From Casuarina equisetifolia (Eukaryota; Streptophyta; Magnoliopsida; Fagales; Casuarinaceae), in the NCBI GenBank assembly GCA_028551475.1, contig CM052356.1, positions 19,991,884-20,055,883 of the forward strand: a DNA stretch of 64,000 bases. The letters are read 5' to 3'. Shown here piece by piece: positions 51,783-64,000 of the stretch (the first letter of the stretch is position 1; each line of letters starts with the position of its first letter). The position numbers and the translations under genes were made by a program. The notes beneath the pieces were generated by a model that was not told the DNA's origin, searched no databases, and saw nothing but the letters and a program-made list of their open reading frames with translations.

Positions 51783-54541
51783 ATGTGGAGGCGGCTGGTG
51801 AGGAAGACAAGGGATTCGAAGCCCTTCTTCCTTGCCTTCGCCACCATATGCGGCGTCGTTCCTGGCGTCATCGGCTACGGCGTGATGCAGATCACTAACT
51901 CGCGGAACCCCGAGCTTGAATCCCGTCTCCGACAGAACGCCCGCCCCGAAACCCTTGTACGTATATAAGCTATTTCTCAATATCTTTTTGTTTTTATTTG
52001 GCCTTATTTTTTGTCATTTGGGTTCGTCCAAGCTACTAACGAACATAACACCTAGACAGAAACCGAAATCTTCGCTTGAATCCAAAGCTACCTTAGGCTC
52101 CGTTGGTACCCCAGTCCTGGGAATCCTGTGCGCTAATATGTTATGATGTAAATGCTTAAAATTGCCCTAGTCTTGTGCAGCATGGTTGGGATACTTTTAA
52201 TCTAGAACGCGATCGCTTAATTTGATGTGAAAATCTCTGGTCTCCGCTGCTCTAGCATGTTTCATTTTCATTTTATTTTATTGTATTCTGTCCTGTGCTC
52301 TTTCGAGGTTTAGTTAGCTACTTGGTCATTGCTTCAAGCCCGTTTCTACTATGCCACCGGCCACCGGAACGGCATTGCTGACATTGTGTAGGATTCAAAA
52401 AAAGGCATCTAAGCATGGATGAAAAGGGATTAGAGAGAGAATTTTGTTTCTAATCCAGTGCTTCGAATCCCCTTAAAAGAATAAGAGCGTCAATTGTAAT
52501 CCTCTTGGTGGGTGTCCTGTCTTTCCTTTATGTCCTTCATGATAACTCATATTTGATTCGCGGAAATTTAGTTTCAGACAGGAAACTACTTCTTCCTCAA
52601 TGCTCTTCCGACCATTGCCTTCCTTTTAAAGGAACACTTACTGTTCTCAAAAGCAGCCTTTGGGTGCTACAGAAAATCATATAGGGCCCTGTTGTTTTTG
52701 AGTTCCTCCCCATTTCCTCTTTCGATTGGAGTTCAAGTGAAATTTGCAAAGTCTACTGGGTGCCTTTACTTCATCACAAGTGGATGTTTCGCCGGTGATT
52801 TCAGTTATGTACCAAAAGCATCTGAGAATTAACACATATGAGTTGATTTTATTGTAGATGAGAGACTTATTTGGATGAGAGGTTATCTAGGTGACATGGA
52901 TTCTTTTACTTCTTGTAGTGTGAATCCTCTCAACATCCATGTTAATATATTGGGAATGCAAGCATTTTTATACACTCTACACTTACAGCAGTATAGTTCT
53001 AACAGTTACAAAGAATTCTTATTTTTGTCTTTTATCCAACTGTACGGAGATTGGTAAACATGATTTTCTCAAGTTCTTTCATCAACTTTGCATAGTTCCT
53101 ATCCTTATAAACAAATATCAAATCTTTCCAGTCAATCAATCTTGGACAAATCTCATTGTAAAATGATCTTGGCTCAAAAATTTCTAAAAGATCCTTGTCT
53201 AGATATGTTGTACAACTTTGAGGTAATTTGGTCAATTCATGTATGATTTTCAAATGAATTGAAAGGTCATGTGGAAAAGAATCTTGTTTTTGAGAAAATA
53301 AGGAGAAGTATCTTTTTGAGAAAACAAAAGGATATTTCCTTCTTGAATTTAACGAGAGGTTCAAAAAAAAGTTAAAGTAATTAAGTTTGACAAACCTTGA
53401 GGATGGAATCGCCAAACTCATGGTTATGATCAACCATGAACAATGGTTCATGGAAGATATTGAATGAGAAATTTGAAACTAAGCAATTTTCTAAGAATTA
53501 TCAATAGAGATATAAAAAGACTTTCTTGCTATGATAAAGACTATCGTATATGTTGTAGCAAAAAATATTTGATATGGAAAATACTTTACCTTCAAGATAA
53601 CTAGTTTAATAGGATAAAGAATTGAAGAAAAATTCTTCCAACTGTATCAGATTTGAGAGTTGAAAGTCAAGAGGAAGAAGAATTTCAATGACCTTGTCTT
53701 GTCAACTCATTAGATGAGGCCAAATGTGGTGCGTGTCAAGATTTTTTTTGTACATAATACTGTTCATAGGAGACAACTTAACTCTAAAAAAGGTGAAGCC
53801 TGAAAAAGAAGAACGATACATTTGAAGTAAATGTCAGAAAAAACTCTAATGTGTTTATAGTGTGTGTATGATCACCGTGCTCTGTTGGTGGAAAACCATG
53901 TGTGTAATTATTCTTGTGATCTTCTAATAAAGGTATACTAACATTCTTATTTTTGAGAGTTAGTGCAATATGTTTATGATGGATTTGCATGGGAAAATAA
54001 TTATTAAGAAGGTTATTTCCTGATAGAAAATGTATGTTTGAAAACAATGTATTTTATGAACGAGGAATTTATTATTACTCATCCAGTCAACTACTTTTTT
54101 TTCTTCTTTTTTTTTTTTGTGGCTTTATATTATATTTTTGTCTATCTAGCACCAATTTCCTTTACCGTAACGGGACTCTTATAAGCATTCATTTTCGTGA
54201 GGGTTAGAGTATTCCATCTCTAGAATAGTTTGACCTGTCCAGTTGAAGTGCCTTTTGATTAGGTGGTTCTTTGTGTGGAGCACTTTCTGTAAGTAGCTAA
54301 GCGCTTGACAGTTTGATTTCTTGAACTTGTGTGTCAGATGATGGGGAAAGTAAATCAAGAGAGATTAGCAGAATTCCTTGGGGAGCTGCAGCGTAAAGAG
54401 GATACAAATGACCGTTATGTTGCTGCTCTGAAAGGAGAGACGTTGACTAGGAAACCCTACGTGCGAATACAACCAATCCCAAAAGAAAGCAACCCCGAGG
54501 CTGTCAAGGAGCAGAAGTCTGAGAAAGGTCAAAATAAATGA
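51783..54541 (+). CDS. Small conserved plant membrane protein with one transmembrane helix
   Basis: Exons 51783-51956 and 54338-54541 separated by a 2381-base intron; 125 aa. The N-terminus is basic (MWRRLVRKTRDSK), then a hydrophobic helix at about 14-35 (PFFLAFATICGVVPGVIGYGVM), then a charged tail with ELESRLRQNARPE, LAEFLGELQRKEDTNDRYVAALKGETLTRKPY and a Lys/Glu-rich end. This layout suits a signal-anchored protein of an organelle or ER membrane, the tail facing the cytosol (inference). I recall similar Arabidopsis proteins at At1g16000/At1g80890, described as outer-envelope OEP9-like, but this is from memory. Splice frame and clean coding composition support a real gene. Biochemical function is unknown. 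Confidence 0.75.
53032..54047 (-). other. Protein-like minus-strand ORFs inside an intron, possible decayed insertion
   Basis: Two ORFs on the strand opposite the host gene: 54047-53784 (87 aa, includes HGFPPTEHGDHTHTINTL) and 53451-53032 (139 aa, charged and hydrophobic blocks such as YLDKDLLEIFEP and DWKDLIFVYKDRNYAKLMKE). The roughly 330 bases between them are broken by stops. Their composition is more protein-like than surrounding intron. I do not recognise the family; a broken mobile element is a guess. Confidence 0.3.
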
Positions 54542-55712
54542 GGACCTGAGCTTGATGTGAGTACTTTCTGTTTCTGGCTAGCTGTCTACTGTTTTTTGTA
54601 TGTGTTTAATTCCTTGTACGTGGTTACAAGACAAGTAATGAAATTTTTTCATTGTTCTGGGTATTGCTCATTATGTTATTGGTAATTTTTCAGGATGAAT
54701 AGAAGCCTTTCTCTTAGTCGTACTTTTAATGTTCTACCTGTAATATGTTATATTTCGTGTTCTTAAGTTGGGCGGTCATCAGCAGTTTAACTTGTGTCGA
54801 CTTCTAGAGAATTGTCATTATTGCCTCCTGTGCTTGTGGCATTTTGATTGGTGGTGAATTCTTAAGGCAATCTGTGAGCTGGGTGGTATTGCAAGCAATT
54901 CCGCCTAGTGTTTTAGAAGGAGGTGGCAGCATTTTACATTCCACAGGACCCTGTAGAGCTTTTCTGTGAACTTTCTCGATTGGAATTTGGAGAGGAAGGC
55001 TTCATTCAACTAACGGAGTTTAGACAGTTGAAAGGATCTTCTGATCAATCCAGAGATCATTTTGATTCCATTAGTAATGAGGATTTATTGTAATATAACA
55101 AATTTGCTGCCATGGTTATTTTGGAGTTCTCAGGAGCCATAGGCGATAACGGTGGGTACAAATGTAGTGTGAGAAGTGGTGAGGAAAGGGTTCTGGAAGG
55201 GCTGAGTGGGAGGACTGAGAGGTAGGGGGAGTTCCATAAAGGTAGCTGGTCTAAAATTAAAGCTTGAAACCAAACGCTAGGATAGTGACAGAATGTCGGG
55301 AAGACCATAATCCTTCTGAACCACATATCCTCCTCTATCGGATACAGATTGGATAAGATACCCTCGTTCGACAACGAGGGATATGTTTAAGCTTTTTCTT
55401 TTCCTTTGTGTTTTAGGAAAACAAGGCTTATCACAGTTTGATACGAAACATCAATTAAGAGCAAGTTTACTACAAGAAAGTACGTAAAAACAAGTCACAA
55501 GGAAAAGATATCGACAATCACTACTGAGGCCTTAGCTATTTCTTGGCATTATCAACAGATGAGAGATAAAACCAAACATTCCATGTACAAATCTTCGAAG
55601 ATGGAACGAAAAGGGACACATAAGAAATCACCCCACACATAAAGCAAAGCACACGAAGCCATCCCAGAGCACTTCCGACATCCGACCCAGCAGAGATATC
55701 CAAGTGCACGTG
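54542..55712. other. Tail-to-tail intergenic region
   Basis: 3' flanks of the small membrane protein and RGLG genes. I see no further gene, RNA or repeat of note. Confidence 0.6.
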
Positions 55713-58700
55713 TCACCCTGTGAACAGCCTGAGACGGTTTCTGATCGGCTGGCGGCATATGGGACAGTTGGACACTTTTGACCCACAGTCTCTGCAAGTC
55801 TGCAACGTGACAAATTGTTACTCAGACGGAGGTAATCAAATTGAGGGAGATAACAAAAGCAGATAATACTGTCACCGCAGCTCACCAAGTGTCCACAGCC
55901 GAAGGCCAAGTCCTTCGCATTGGTCAGACAAACTGGGCAAGTCTGCATATCAAATGGGACAGAAAAATCAGTCACGGATCTGAGTTGATTAATTGATGAG
56001 AACTTAATACTAGATGGACAAGTTAACAATTTTCGGGAAGAGGTGCTTTACACAGTGGGATTAGACCATGGCATATGGTGTTGCAGAATTTACAAAGCCT
56101 CTAACATATGCCAAAAACAATGAAGTTTAATTTAACAGTTAATATTAAGCGTTAAAAAAATCAATTTATACTTAAATATTACCTAAATCTTTTTTAATAT
56201 AAAATTTCTGTCTTTTATACTCCTTACAAAAATATATTTAAAAAACTTAAAATTAAAAATATTAAAATAAATCAACTTAAATTCTCGTATCATATACCAA
56301 AACTTCAATTTAAATATAATATTCTTTTACTTGTAAATGTAGATCTCATAAAAAAACCATTTCCTTCCGCTTCGGTGAGAGAGCATGTCAAAATTTGCAT
56401 AGAAATTTAATAACTTGAAAAAAAATGGTTTATAACTAAACTCTTCTCCTTAATATTGTCACATTTTAGGATGAATATAGATGATTCACCTACTGGGATT
56501 TAGTTGCAACATTGGTGTGCCTAGCTTGGTTGGAAAGAAATGCTGCCGAAAACTTCTTAGTTTTAATTTCAAAACCAAGTGCATGTATATATGAGCGTAT
56601 TCTTTTCCTTTTTTTTTCTGAAAAAACAAACAAACAAACAAACCATATTGGTATTTTCTTACCAATCCTGCCCGGCTACTACTTGCTGTATGCATCCAAG
56701 GCAATGATTAATAAAAAGACTCACATGCATGACAAAGCACACTATATTATAATCATACCCCCTGGTCTCGTTCATCAGACGTGCTTGACTGAAGGTTGCT
56801 TGTCTCGCGAGTTGGCGGTGGACGAGGAATGTAAGGAACTGGAGGGGGCCGCGGAATGACCTTTTTCGCTCTACCTGGGACACGTCTTTTGTCCAGCAGA
56901 GGGACGGAAGATTAGAAAGCATTCAAAAACCAGATCAAGCTTTAATCGGGGAGAATTATGATTCTTCCCTGTCTGGGTTTGGAACTACAGGAACCCAAAA
57001 CAGAATTCATTTTGAAAGTATAAGTCTCTTTTAGATCACTGCCTGCCAACCGCAAAGTTCTCATTTTGGGGGCATGTTGCATGAAGTTTTCGACTAATTC
57101 TTTTACTTTATAATAGTGCCTATGTTAAGAAAGCGTACCCAAGTATTTTGAGCTCCATTGCTGCTTTGTACTGGAAGGGCATCTCCATGAGGGCTGCTAG
57201 AGCAAAAGCTGTTTCTTTTGATGTGGGTGTCCCATTTTTAGACATTATCTCGGTGAAGTTTACAAACTATAAACACAGAAAACATATCGTTTAAAATCCA
57301 ATGCATTCAACCTATGTGGAATTTGAGCTACTTTTGTGCTAAAACTTCGTTAGCTTTTACCTGAAAGTTATCGAATTCCCGAGACGGGATCTTGTCATCA
57401 AACCTCTTCATGTCTTCCCAAGGTCCATCACCAACTCCCACAAGCACAATTGATAGTGGATATGAACTAGAAGCAAATTTAAACAGGCAAAACTGGTTAG
57501 TTTCAATATCCCTGATCCTAGCTTAACAAAAGTGAAATAAAGAGCAGAAAAACACATTGCTTCTACTTCAGCAATTGTCTCTTTTATGCCTGAGCTTTGA
57601 TACTTTCATGTCAATATGTCAAAAGATTTATTTCTCAGTAAAGCATATAACTTACTGTCTTAAGTTTTCTGAATACAAATGAGATAATAACTATACGTTA
57701 CAGAGGTTTAAACTTTCATTGGGACTCTGCCAGAGACAAAAACTGCTTTGTTGAAGTGAATAATAAAAGTGTTTTCCTCATCCGACATGCTCTGAAGAAC
57801 ATATATTAGCATCGGAGAACGCATTTTGAACAGCTGATAAAAAAAAAATCACAACCCATAACTCTTGCTTGTAGGCAGAAACAGGTAGATGGTCAAGGCA
57901 AAAGCTTCTTCTTTCCTTTTTCTAACGAGTGAAAAGGAAATTATTAGCATCAAAAGAACCAACGTTACAATTCATAACTCCCCTTCAAAGGCGCAGATTC
58001 TAGAAAAAGATCGTGCCGATCACAGCTATACACTAAAATGACAAACCATAAGCTGCGGCAACACATTCTTCAGAGCAGCTGAAAAACCAATTTACAAACA
58101 GGAAAACTCAAGCCTTGCAACACATTGCCAAGAATTTCTAATTTTTTTTCCCTGTTAGTGCTCACATCTTTTTTCAATGACTTGGTGCAACGGCAAACCA
58201 TTATTTCTCTCTCGGCACCAAAGGAATATTTTTTATCTCCTTCTCTCTCTTTTTTTTTTTTTTTTTTAAAGAAATATCTGCAGCACGGTAGCTAAAAGTC
58301 GTCTCATAGTCGCCGTTGCCCCTTTAAAAAGATCTCTTGGACTGGCAACTGGCATATCTAAACCATTTTTTTGAGCGGCCCATTTCCAGGCTTCTTGATT
58401 AAAATAAACTGAAAGAACAAACAGCAGGTACCCTCCGGTTCAAGAACAACCAAGGGAATTTTCTTAACCAATAGACTCGTCCAGTGTACTAAATGTAACT
58501 CTTTACTACCAATGGAAGGAATTTGGGAAGCAAAAGTAAGTACAGAGGAGATTTTAGTAGAAAAATCTTAAGCACATTTTCCGAGTCAGAAGTAGCTCAC
58601 TGCAGTTGACTGGTTATTAGGGACCAAGTCAGGTCATCCTCCCGAGCAAAATCGGGAACAAAAACTAGGACCTATAGCCCTTGACTGAAGCACGTCTTGA

Positions 58701-61700
58701 ACTAGAATCAGTATATTGGCAGAAAGTTTATCATCCAGTTTTGAAGTAGCAGCGTGAGGAATATTCACCTCGTTTGAACTCATAACAGCCTCCCAGGGAT
58801 GCCAATTTCATCCTACCAAGGATCTCTTCCCCCATCATGACAATATTCTTAACATGAATTTCACTTCAGAAGCCAACATGTCTCCTCAACCTAAGCCCAC
58901 GATCCTTGGGAATTGCAAGCGGCAGTCATAGCAAACTTTGAATAGCTTCTATTCAATTTGCATCGCTCTAAAAATGAAATTGAGGAAATTTCTCAATTGA
59001 CGTCAATCCTCAAGGAATCATACTGCCACAACAGAACAGATTGCATAACTGACCAAAAAGTTCAATATTAGGATCCAAGCATCTGCGCTACACTGATCCC
59101 TCACCACAGATTGACAACAGAACACAACTGGACTCTGGCTTGATTCTAATATAGAAACTTCATTTCAGCATATCAAATACAAAAAATGACATATTATTGT
59201 TGCTTTGATTTCTTCCTTCAAGGGATATTTTTTTAATTTCTTGATATAGTCAATTTTTTTTTTAACTTATTGATATAGTCTTATCTCCAGTATTCTATTA
59301 TTCTATAGAAAAATACAGATTCTAGCATTTTGATTCATATTTAAAAAAAAATATGAAAATAGCTCTGAACAAGGCTCACCAATGACATTATATAGAATTG
59401 AAGACCAACACTTAGAAGAAGGAAAAAATTGTTAAAATGCAATTCCACACATCTCCTAGGTCTACCTTGCATTGACAATTGATTTGATCGTATGCTCTTC
59501 TTGAGGACTGAGTTCCTCATCCCCTGTATTTACACTTCTTGTTACCTTCACAAAAGAAGAAATTACTCCAAATAAGCAGGTGTGTACGTGCAATAAAATA
59601 CCACTTCTGAAACCAAGGGAGACAGTTCGAATTCAACCTGGCCATCGGCAATGATAAGCAGTACATGGAACTGGCCGCCACTGCTCTCTACAATGTCAAT
59701 TGCAGCCTCAATCACTGGGCCATAAGAAGTCGGCCCTTGAAAACAAAATAATCCATATCAATCGAGTAAGATTTTGCAAGCACTTATAGACAGGACTAGC
59801 TGATGTCAGAGCAGCAAGTGATCCACAGGTTTGGTAACAAAACCTCAGTGTAATTTGGTGAAACTACCAGCATTTGGAATGAAGAAAGATGAAACCAACC
59901 TGAAAGTCGCAGGTTTGGAACTATTTTTCTGTAGCAGGATAAAACTTCTTCAAACCCATTGCATGGCGAATGATCACTGTGAAAGCTAAACACCGCATCA
60001 TCATGTGTGGTTGCTATTGGAGAAAATAAATCCAGTGATCATCTTAGAAAACTAGAAAATTCTCCAGACATTCGATTTAAGAGGATTACACGTACCATCA
60101 CCGAAACCAAAGCAAGGAATTAAGTTGTCTTCATCAAAAGGAGATAAAGTCTTTCCAATGATGGAGATGGCCTTTTCATATGGATTAGGGGTATCTCCAA
60201 TGGCATGCAGACACCGGTTATTGAATGAGACTTTGCCTTCAAGAAAGAGGAAAAAACAATTGATGTGTTGGCTTCCAAGACATGCAAATTAAAATCAAAC
60301 CATTTTGTTAATCATATGGTCCCAAGGTCTACACGATTGTTAAACTAATAACGTCATGTCAATTTAAGTACTTTGCTATGTGCTTGTGCCCACAGTACCC
60401 AAACTCCAAAGGCTCCGGAAATTGGCATCATCACCAAAAATGCTTGTCAACAAAGTATAAGGAGGAGGAAAAACACAAATTATTATTACAGAGGACCTGT
60501 TAAAGATGCCATAACATTTGAAAAATGCCTCTCTACTCAAATGTAAAAATCTTACGTCTAATACTTATGACCTTTAAAATTGATAAAGAAAACTATTAAA
60601 GAAGAATTGACCAATACAGGTATTATTTCCATTTAAAGTACACTATGCCTGAGGGTTTTGTAATGGTGAATATTAATCGGAAAATATCAGTTCTACTTTA
60701 CAAAAAAAAAAAACTCACACAATAATGGTTGGACCATAGAACGTTTTAACAGAAAAAGTTAGTGTATTCTCCAATTCCACAAACCTGTCCACTCATTGCT
60801 TTTCGTGAAGTCAACTCCAACAATGAGATTGGATGATTCTAGACCTGCATCTCTTAATGCCGTTGTAACCTGTTAAAGAAGTGAGCCAATTTAGAACTTC
60901 AAACGTCTAGGTTCATGTGAAAACTTCTACATACAGGAAAACAATTTATCAATGTTATTCCAGAAAATGCACATTCTTGCCAATGATTCCAAATCTTTAG
61001 GCTTTCTGAAAAATCCACGGTGCTAAATGGTGGAGACACGAATTGTCATCAATCGTTACCAAAATCTATCACTTGGCTTTGAGCCATAGATTTGTTGAAT
61101 ACTTAGGAAACAACAACTTCGTCAGCAGTATCTGTTGATGCTTGGTATCACATAAGAATTGTGGAGGCAAGAACTCCACACCACTGTCACACAGTTAACT
61201 CAGTAAATTGTTGCTTCCAGAATGTCAATTAAAACATTGTGTTTGCAAGGTTTCAAAGGCTTTATTTTAGAAATATTAGAAATAACTTGGATTTGCATGT
61301 CAAGGTAGACGAACAATAAACCATTGAGAGGAGGGAGTGAAAAACGTAACCTCAACGAAAGATTAAAGAATACACATATCAACAACAAAGTGATATGTGC
61401 ATTTTCTTGAGCCACAATATAAACCAAATTGCAGCCTGAAACCTTCCGGAGGAACAAAGCTCCATGTCTTTACAAATCCGACCCAAAAGAACAATGTTTT
61501 TTAAGTTGTAGAAAAATTCCTTAAGATTGATAGTTAAAGTAAGTTTTTCTATCTCCAAGACAGATTCCTTCGCAGCACATTTTGTCGATTGAATTGAGCA
61601 TATACATGAAAATCACGATCAAAAAGAAAAATTCATTCTTCCTTCAGTGGGTTCGATATTCGTGACAAGCAAGTCCACTAGCAAGTCTGTGGTGGACTTG

Positions 61701-63320
61701 GAAAAGCTCAGCACCGCCCACCGTCTCGCATGGTGAATGGAATACGGCAACGCCATTAATGTAAAGTTGACAAGAACAGAGACCTCTTGTAAGATTGAAT
61801 ATTCTATGGTGCAAGGAATCTTAGAATGCCGCGTTGACGTCATTAGGTAAATGATAAAGCCAAAGCCATGTGTGACACGCATGTTCCTTCTAGTAAATTT
61901 CACAGTAGAGTGACAGGACTCATGAAACATGCGTAGTGAGACCTCAACTGACCGGCAAAGTCAAACACAAGAACTCTGAATCATTCGTGCAATTGAGAAA
62001 CTTGGTCCTACGCGTTCAGTATGGAGTTGTGAGAAGCATAGAAGATGAATCCACTTGCAAATTGGTTAGCAATATAAGACAATCCACTAGCTAATCCGAT
62101 ATAAACAAGTTGGTGATGAATCTATCCATGGAACTCTTTTAGTGGAGAGTGAATTTCAGACAAGACTAGTAAATAAAAAAGCTGCCCTCACCAAAAGGTC
62201 CCAGTTTTTTTTTTTTTCCTCTTTTATTACAATTAGTGATAAAAAGAAGACTCTTAGGTAAAGGAGACCTTAGGCCGCCGGTAGCTCGATAGAGCCACTA
62301 GCGAATCAACACCAAGAGGTCGTAGTTAACATCACCCAACAAGGATAAAGCTCTTTTAAGAGGATAAAGATCTTTTAAGAGGATAAAGCTCTTTTAAGAT
62401 CGTTATTGATGAAAAGACCTTAAAAACTGAACTTTTATCCATAGGCGTGAAAAAGATTTACATCAAAAAACTTAAAAGGCTTGATTCAAAAAATAATTTA
62501 AGAATTAGAAGAACATTTCTTTCATTTAAGATATTAGCTAACTTTAAATACACACAGTCAACTCTGGTACTCGAATATCAAACCTGAAATCAAGAGATTC
62601 CAAACTCATTAACCTATCACCAAATTAAGTGGTGATTGATCCCACTAGGGTTTTAAGTAAGTCTTTTTTATTCACCGAGGAGTAAACATGAGGGGGCTAC
62701 TTTGGCTGGTCCAGGGCCTTGAAGCTTGGGAAAGTTTGGGACCACCAAACAAATTTGAAAATATCACGCGGAGCAATGATCGTTTTAATTTCAAATTACT
62801 ACTCACTCCAAACGACTCTTGACTTCAGGTCATCGACCAAACTTTCTTCGCGATTAAAGGTGTATAGCTAACATACGATTCGATCGGGGCCGTTAGATTT
62901 CGATAAATTCAAAGCAAGACGACCCTAAGAGACTGTGTACCGGATAAAGCAGCTTTAATGATTTTTTTTATTTTTGGGTAAGAGAAAATAAAAATTTCCC
63001 TCTGAACGGCGACACACAATCCCAAACTTATTCCACAGATTGGGCTTGAATGGAAAAGAGGCGGAAGAAAGAGAACAAGAACGAAGGGAAGCACACACCT
63101 GTTCAAGGCTAGAGAAATTATCACGGATGAAACCGTACTTCTGCTTGACTGTAAGCTTCTTCTCATCCACGGAACTTTGTCCGCGACTCATCACTGGTTT
63201 TTTTCTAGAGAAGGATGAAGAGGGCTCAGTTCTTCTTCCACTGAGGGAACCGCCGGAGACGCTACTATTGCTCCTTGAACTTGCACGGTTACGCCTAGAA
63301 GCTGAGAATTTGCCACCCAT
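55713..63320 (-). CDS. RGLG4: RGLG-type RING E3 ubiquitin ligase with copine/vWA domain
   Basis: Ubiquitin ligase family acting in hormone and stress signalling. Eleven exons: 63320-63099, 60869-60785, 60236-60096, 60013-59900, 59735-59638, 59545-59466, 57466-57361, 57266-57139, 56885-56759, 55942-55886, 55799-55713; 414 aa, all in frame. MGGKFSAS is an N-myristoylation-type start, suggesting plasma-membrane attachment. The Ser/Arg-rich tail to about 60 is followed by the vWA/copine domain (about 88-320) with the MIDAS motif D94-F-T-K-S98. A Pro-rich hinge ([13 protein letters not shown]) leads to the RING, 369-403: CPVC, CGHL-TC, C, CPIC (C3HC4). The ending [10 protein letters not shown] and hinge match RGLG3/4 rather than RGLG1/2. 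The symbol rests on that and on neighbourhood with FGT1 and the metacaspase. The upstream in-frame Met (63371) was rejected for lack of the myristoyl Gly. Confidence 0.95.
58266..58408 (-). other. Exon-like ORF inside an RGLG intron
   Basis: On the minus strand a good acceptor (ttctttcag at 58417-58409) is followed by an open frame, [26 protein letters not shown] and [16 protein letters not shown], ending TAA at 58266. It lies in the 2-kb intron 57467-59465, same strand as the host gene. The composition is clearly protein-like. I do not recognise it. It could be an alternative last exon, a captured gene fragment or chance. Confidence 0.35.
62342..62398 (+). repeat. Three-copy 19-bp tandem repeat in the first RGLG intron
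   Basis: Three units of aggataaagctcttttaag with one substitution in the middle unit (agatctttt), period 19. Confidence 0.9.
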
Positions 63321-64000
63321 TTCATCTTCTTCAACGCAAGGAGCCGAATGAAAAAGAGATACCGAAAACAAATGTAAAATAGTACCTCTAGAATTAGAGT
63401 TTAAAGAAAGCGATTCACTCCATAAGGCTTGATTAGGAATGGAGGGGGAATATATGCCCGTTTTGAGCTGTGCGCTTGCTTTAATGCGAAGGGTAGAATC
63501 AATCCTTACTTCAGAAAGCGGGAACTCTTATACTCCTTCCAGGAAAATCTCGATTGCGCACCTTGCTACTTTCTTCCCTCTCAACCATATTTTATTCTCT
63601 CTCGAAATGGAAGGAAGTTATCGGTCTTAAGGAAATCTTGACTCTTCGTCTTACGTACCCATCTGACGGTCCCAAAGCTGCCACGTCAAAATAAAAGCAT
63701 CCTTTTTCTCCCTTTCTTTTTCCAACTCAGTGCTGATAGTTTTTTTTTTAGATTACAAAAAATTGAAAATGCTTCTTCAAACCTTGGTAAAGAAGTACTG
63801 GCCCACACACAGGCCACGTCGGCGGAGGGTTGGAAAACGAGGGTCCCATTAACACCAATGGCGATGAGCTGATTTAATCCCGAATTAATGCAGAGTAAGA
63901 CCACCATTAAGTAAATACAAGTTTGGTCAGATTTGGCTGCCATGGTATGGATGGAACAATGGAGATTTGGCCTGAGTTGAATTATCATGACAGCAAGAAG
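63321..64000. other. RGLG upstream region and window edge
   Basis: Holds the RGLG leader and promoter. On the minus strand 63946-63686 encodes a candidate small ORF from MAAKSDQTC with a hydrophobic segment (CIYLMVVLLCINSGLNQLIAIGV). There is no homologue I can name and no splice or TATA support, so I do not call it a gene. Confidence 0.4.

Noticed and set aside
1..64000. CRISPR arrays, operons, phage genes, rRNA or tRNA genes
   Set aside because: The sequence is plant nuclear DNA. I found no regularly spaced repeats of CRISPR type and no tRNA-like cloverleaf with a GGTTCGAAT-type arm that I could complete by eye. A tRNAscan run would settle the tRNA question.

Overview
The window is nuclear DNA from a eudicot flowering plant. 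The evidence is AT-rich intergenic DNA, genes split by GT-AG introns of tens of bases to over 2 kb, plant-only protein families (NAC, R2R3-MYB, class III peroxidase, type II metacaspase, RGLG ligase) and decayed Ty1/copia elements. I cannot name the species. Long introns and TE debris fit a woody eudicot with a medium-sized genome better than a compact one. One 500-base run of N (31782-32281) is an assembly gap.

Layout. 466-13815 (+): the last 27 exons of a FORGETTER1/strawberry-notch chromatin helicase with an internal PHD finger; its 5' part lies outside the window. 14362-16203 (-): a complete type II metacaspase, tail to tail with the helicase. 19071-20265 (-): a class III peroxidase. 23380-23859 (-): a class I-type small heat-shock protein with a TATA box and heat-shock elements. 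23860-30954: gene-free, with a probable decayed LTR-retrotransposon primer-binding site near 26.9 kb. 30955-31781 (+): the 5' part of a TAG-type DNA glycosylase gene, cut by the gap. 34232-35416 (+): an R2R3-MYB. 38491-41326 (-): a NAC factor. 41327-51782: gene-free; from about 45.0 to 49.1 kb it holds two copies of one copia-type element, one with a nested solo-LTR-like insertion, and a broken copia reverse transcriptase. 51783-54541 (+): a small one-helix membrane protein. 55713-63320 (-): an RGLG3/4-type RING ubiquitin ligase.

This is a eukaryotic chromosomal segment, so each gene has its own promoter and there is no operon logic. Several products belong to stress and cell-death biology: heat-stress memory (FGT1), a small HSP, a Ca2+-dependent metacaspase, an apoplastic peroxidase and an RGLG ligase. 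From memory, the Arabidopsis counterparts of the helicase, metacaspase and RGLG4 lie within a few genes of each other on chromosome 1, so part of this cluster is probably conserved ancestral gene order rather than a newly assembled system. I found no convincing undescribed system. The best structural finds are the nested retrotransposon insertion with an intact empty site next door, a GC-AG intron in the helicase gene, and an unexplained exon-like ORF inside an intron of the RGLG gene.
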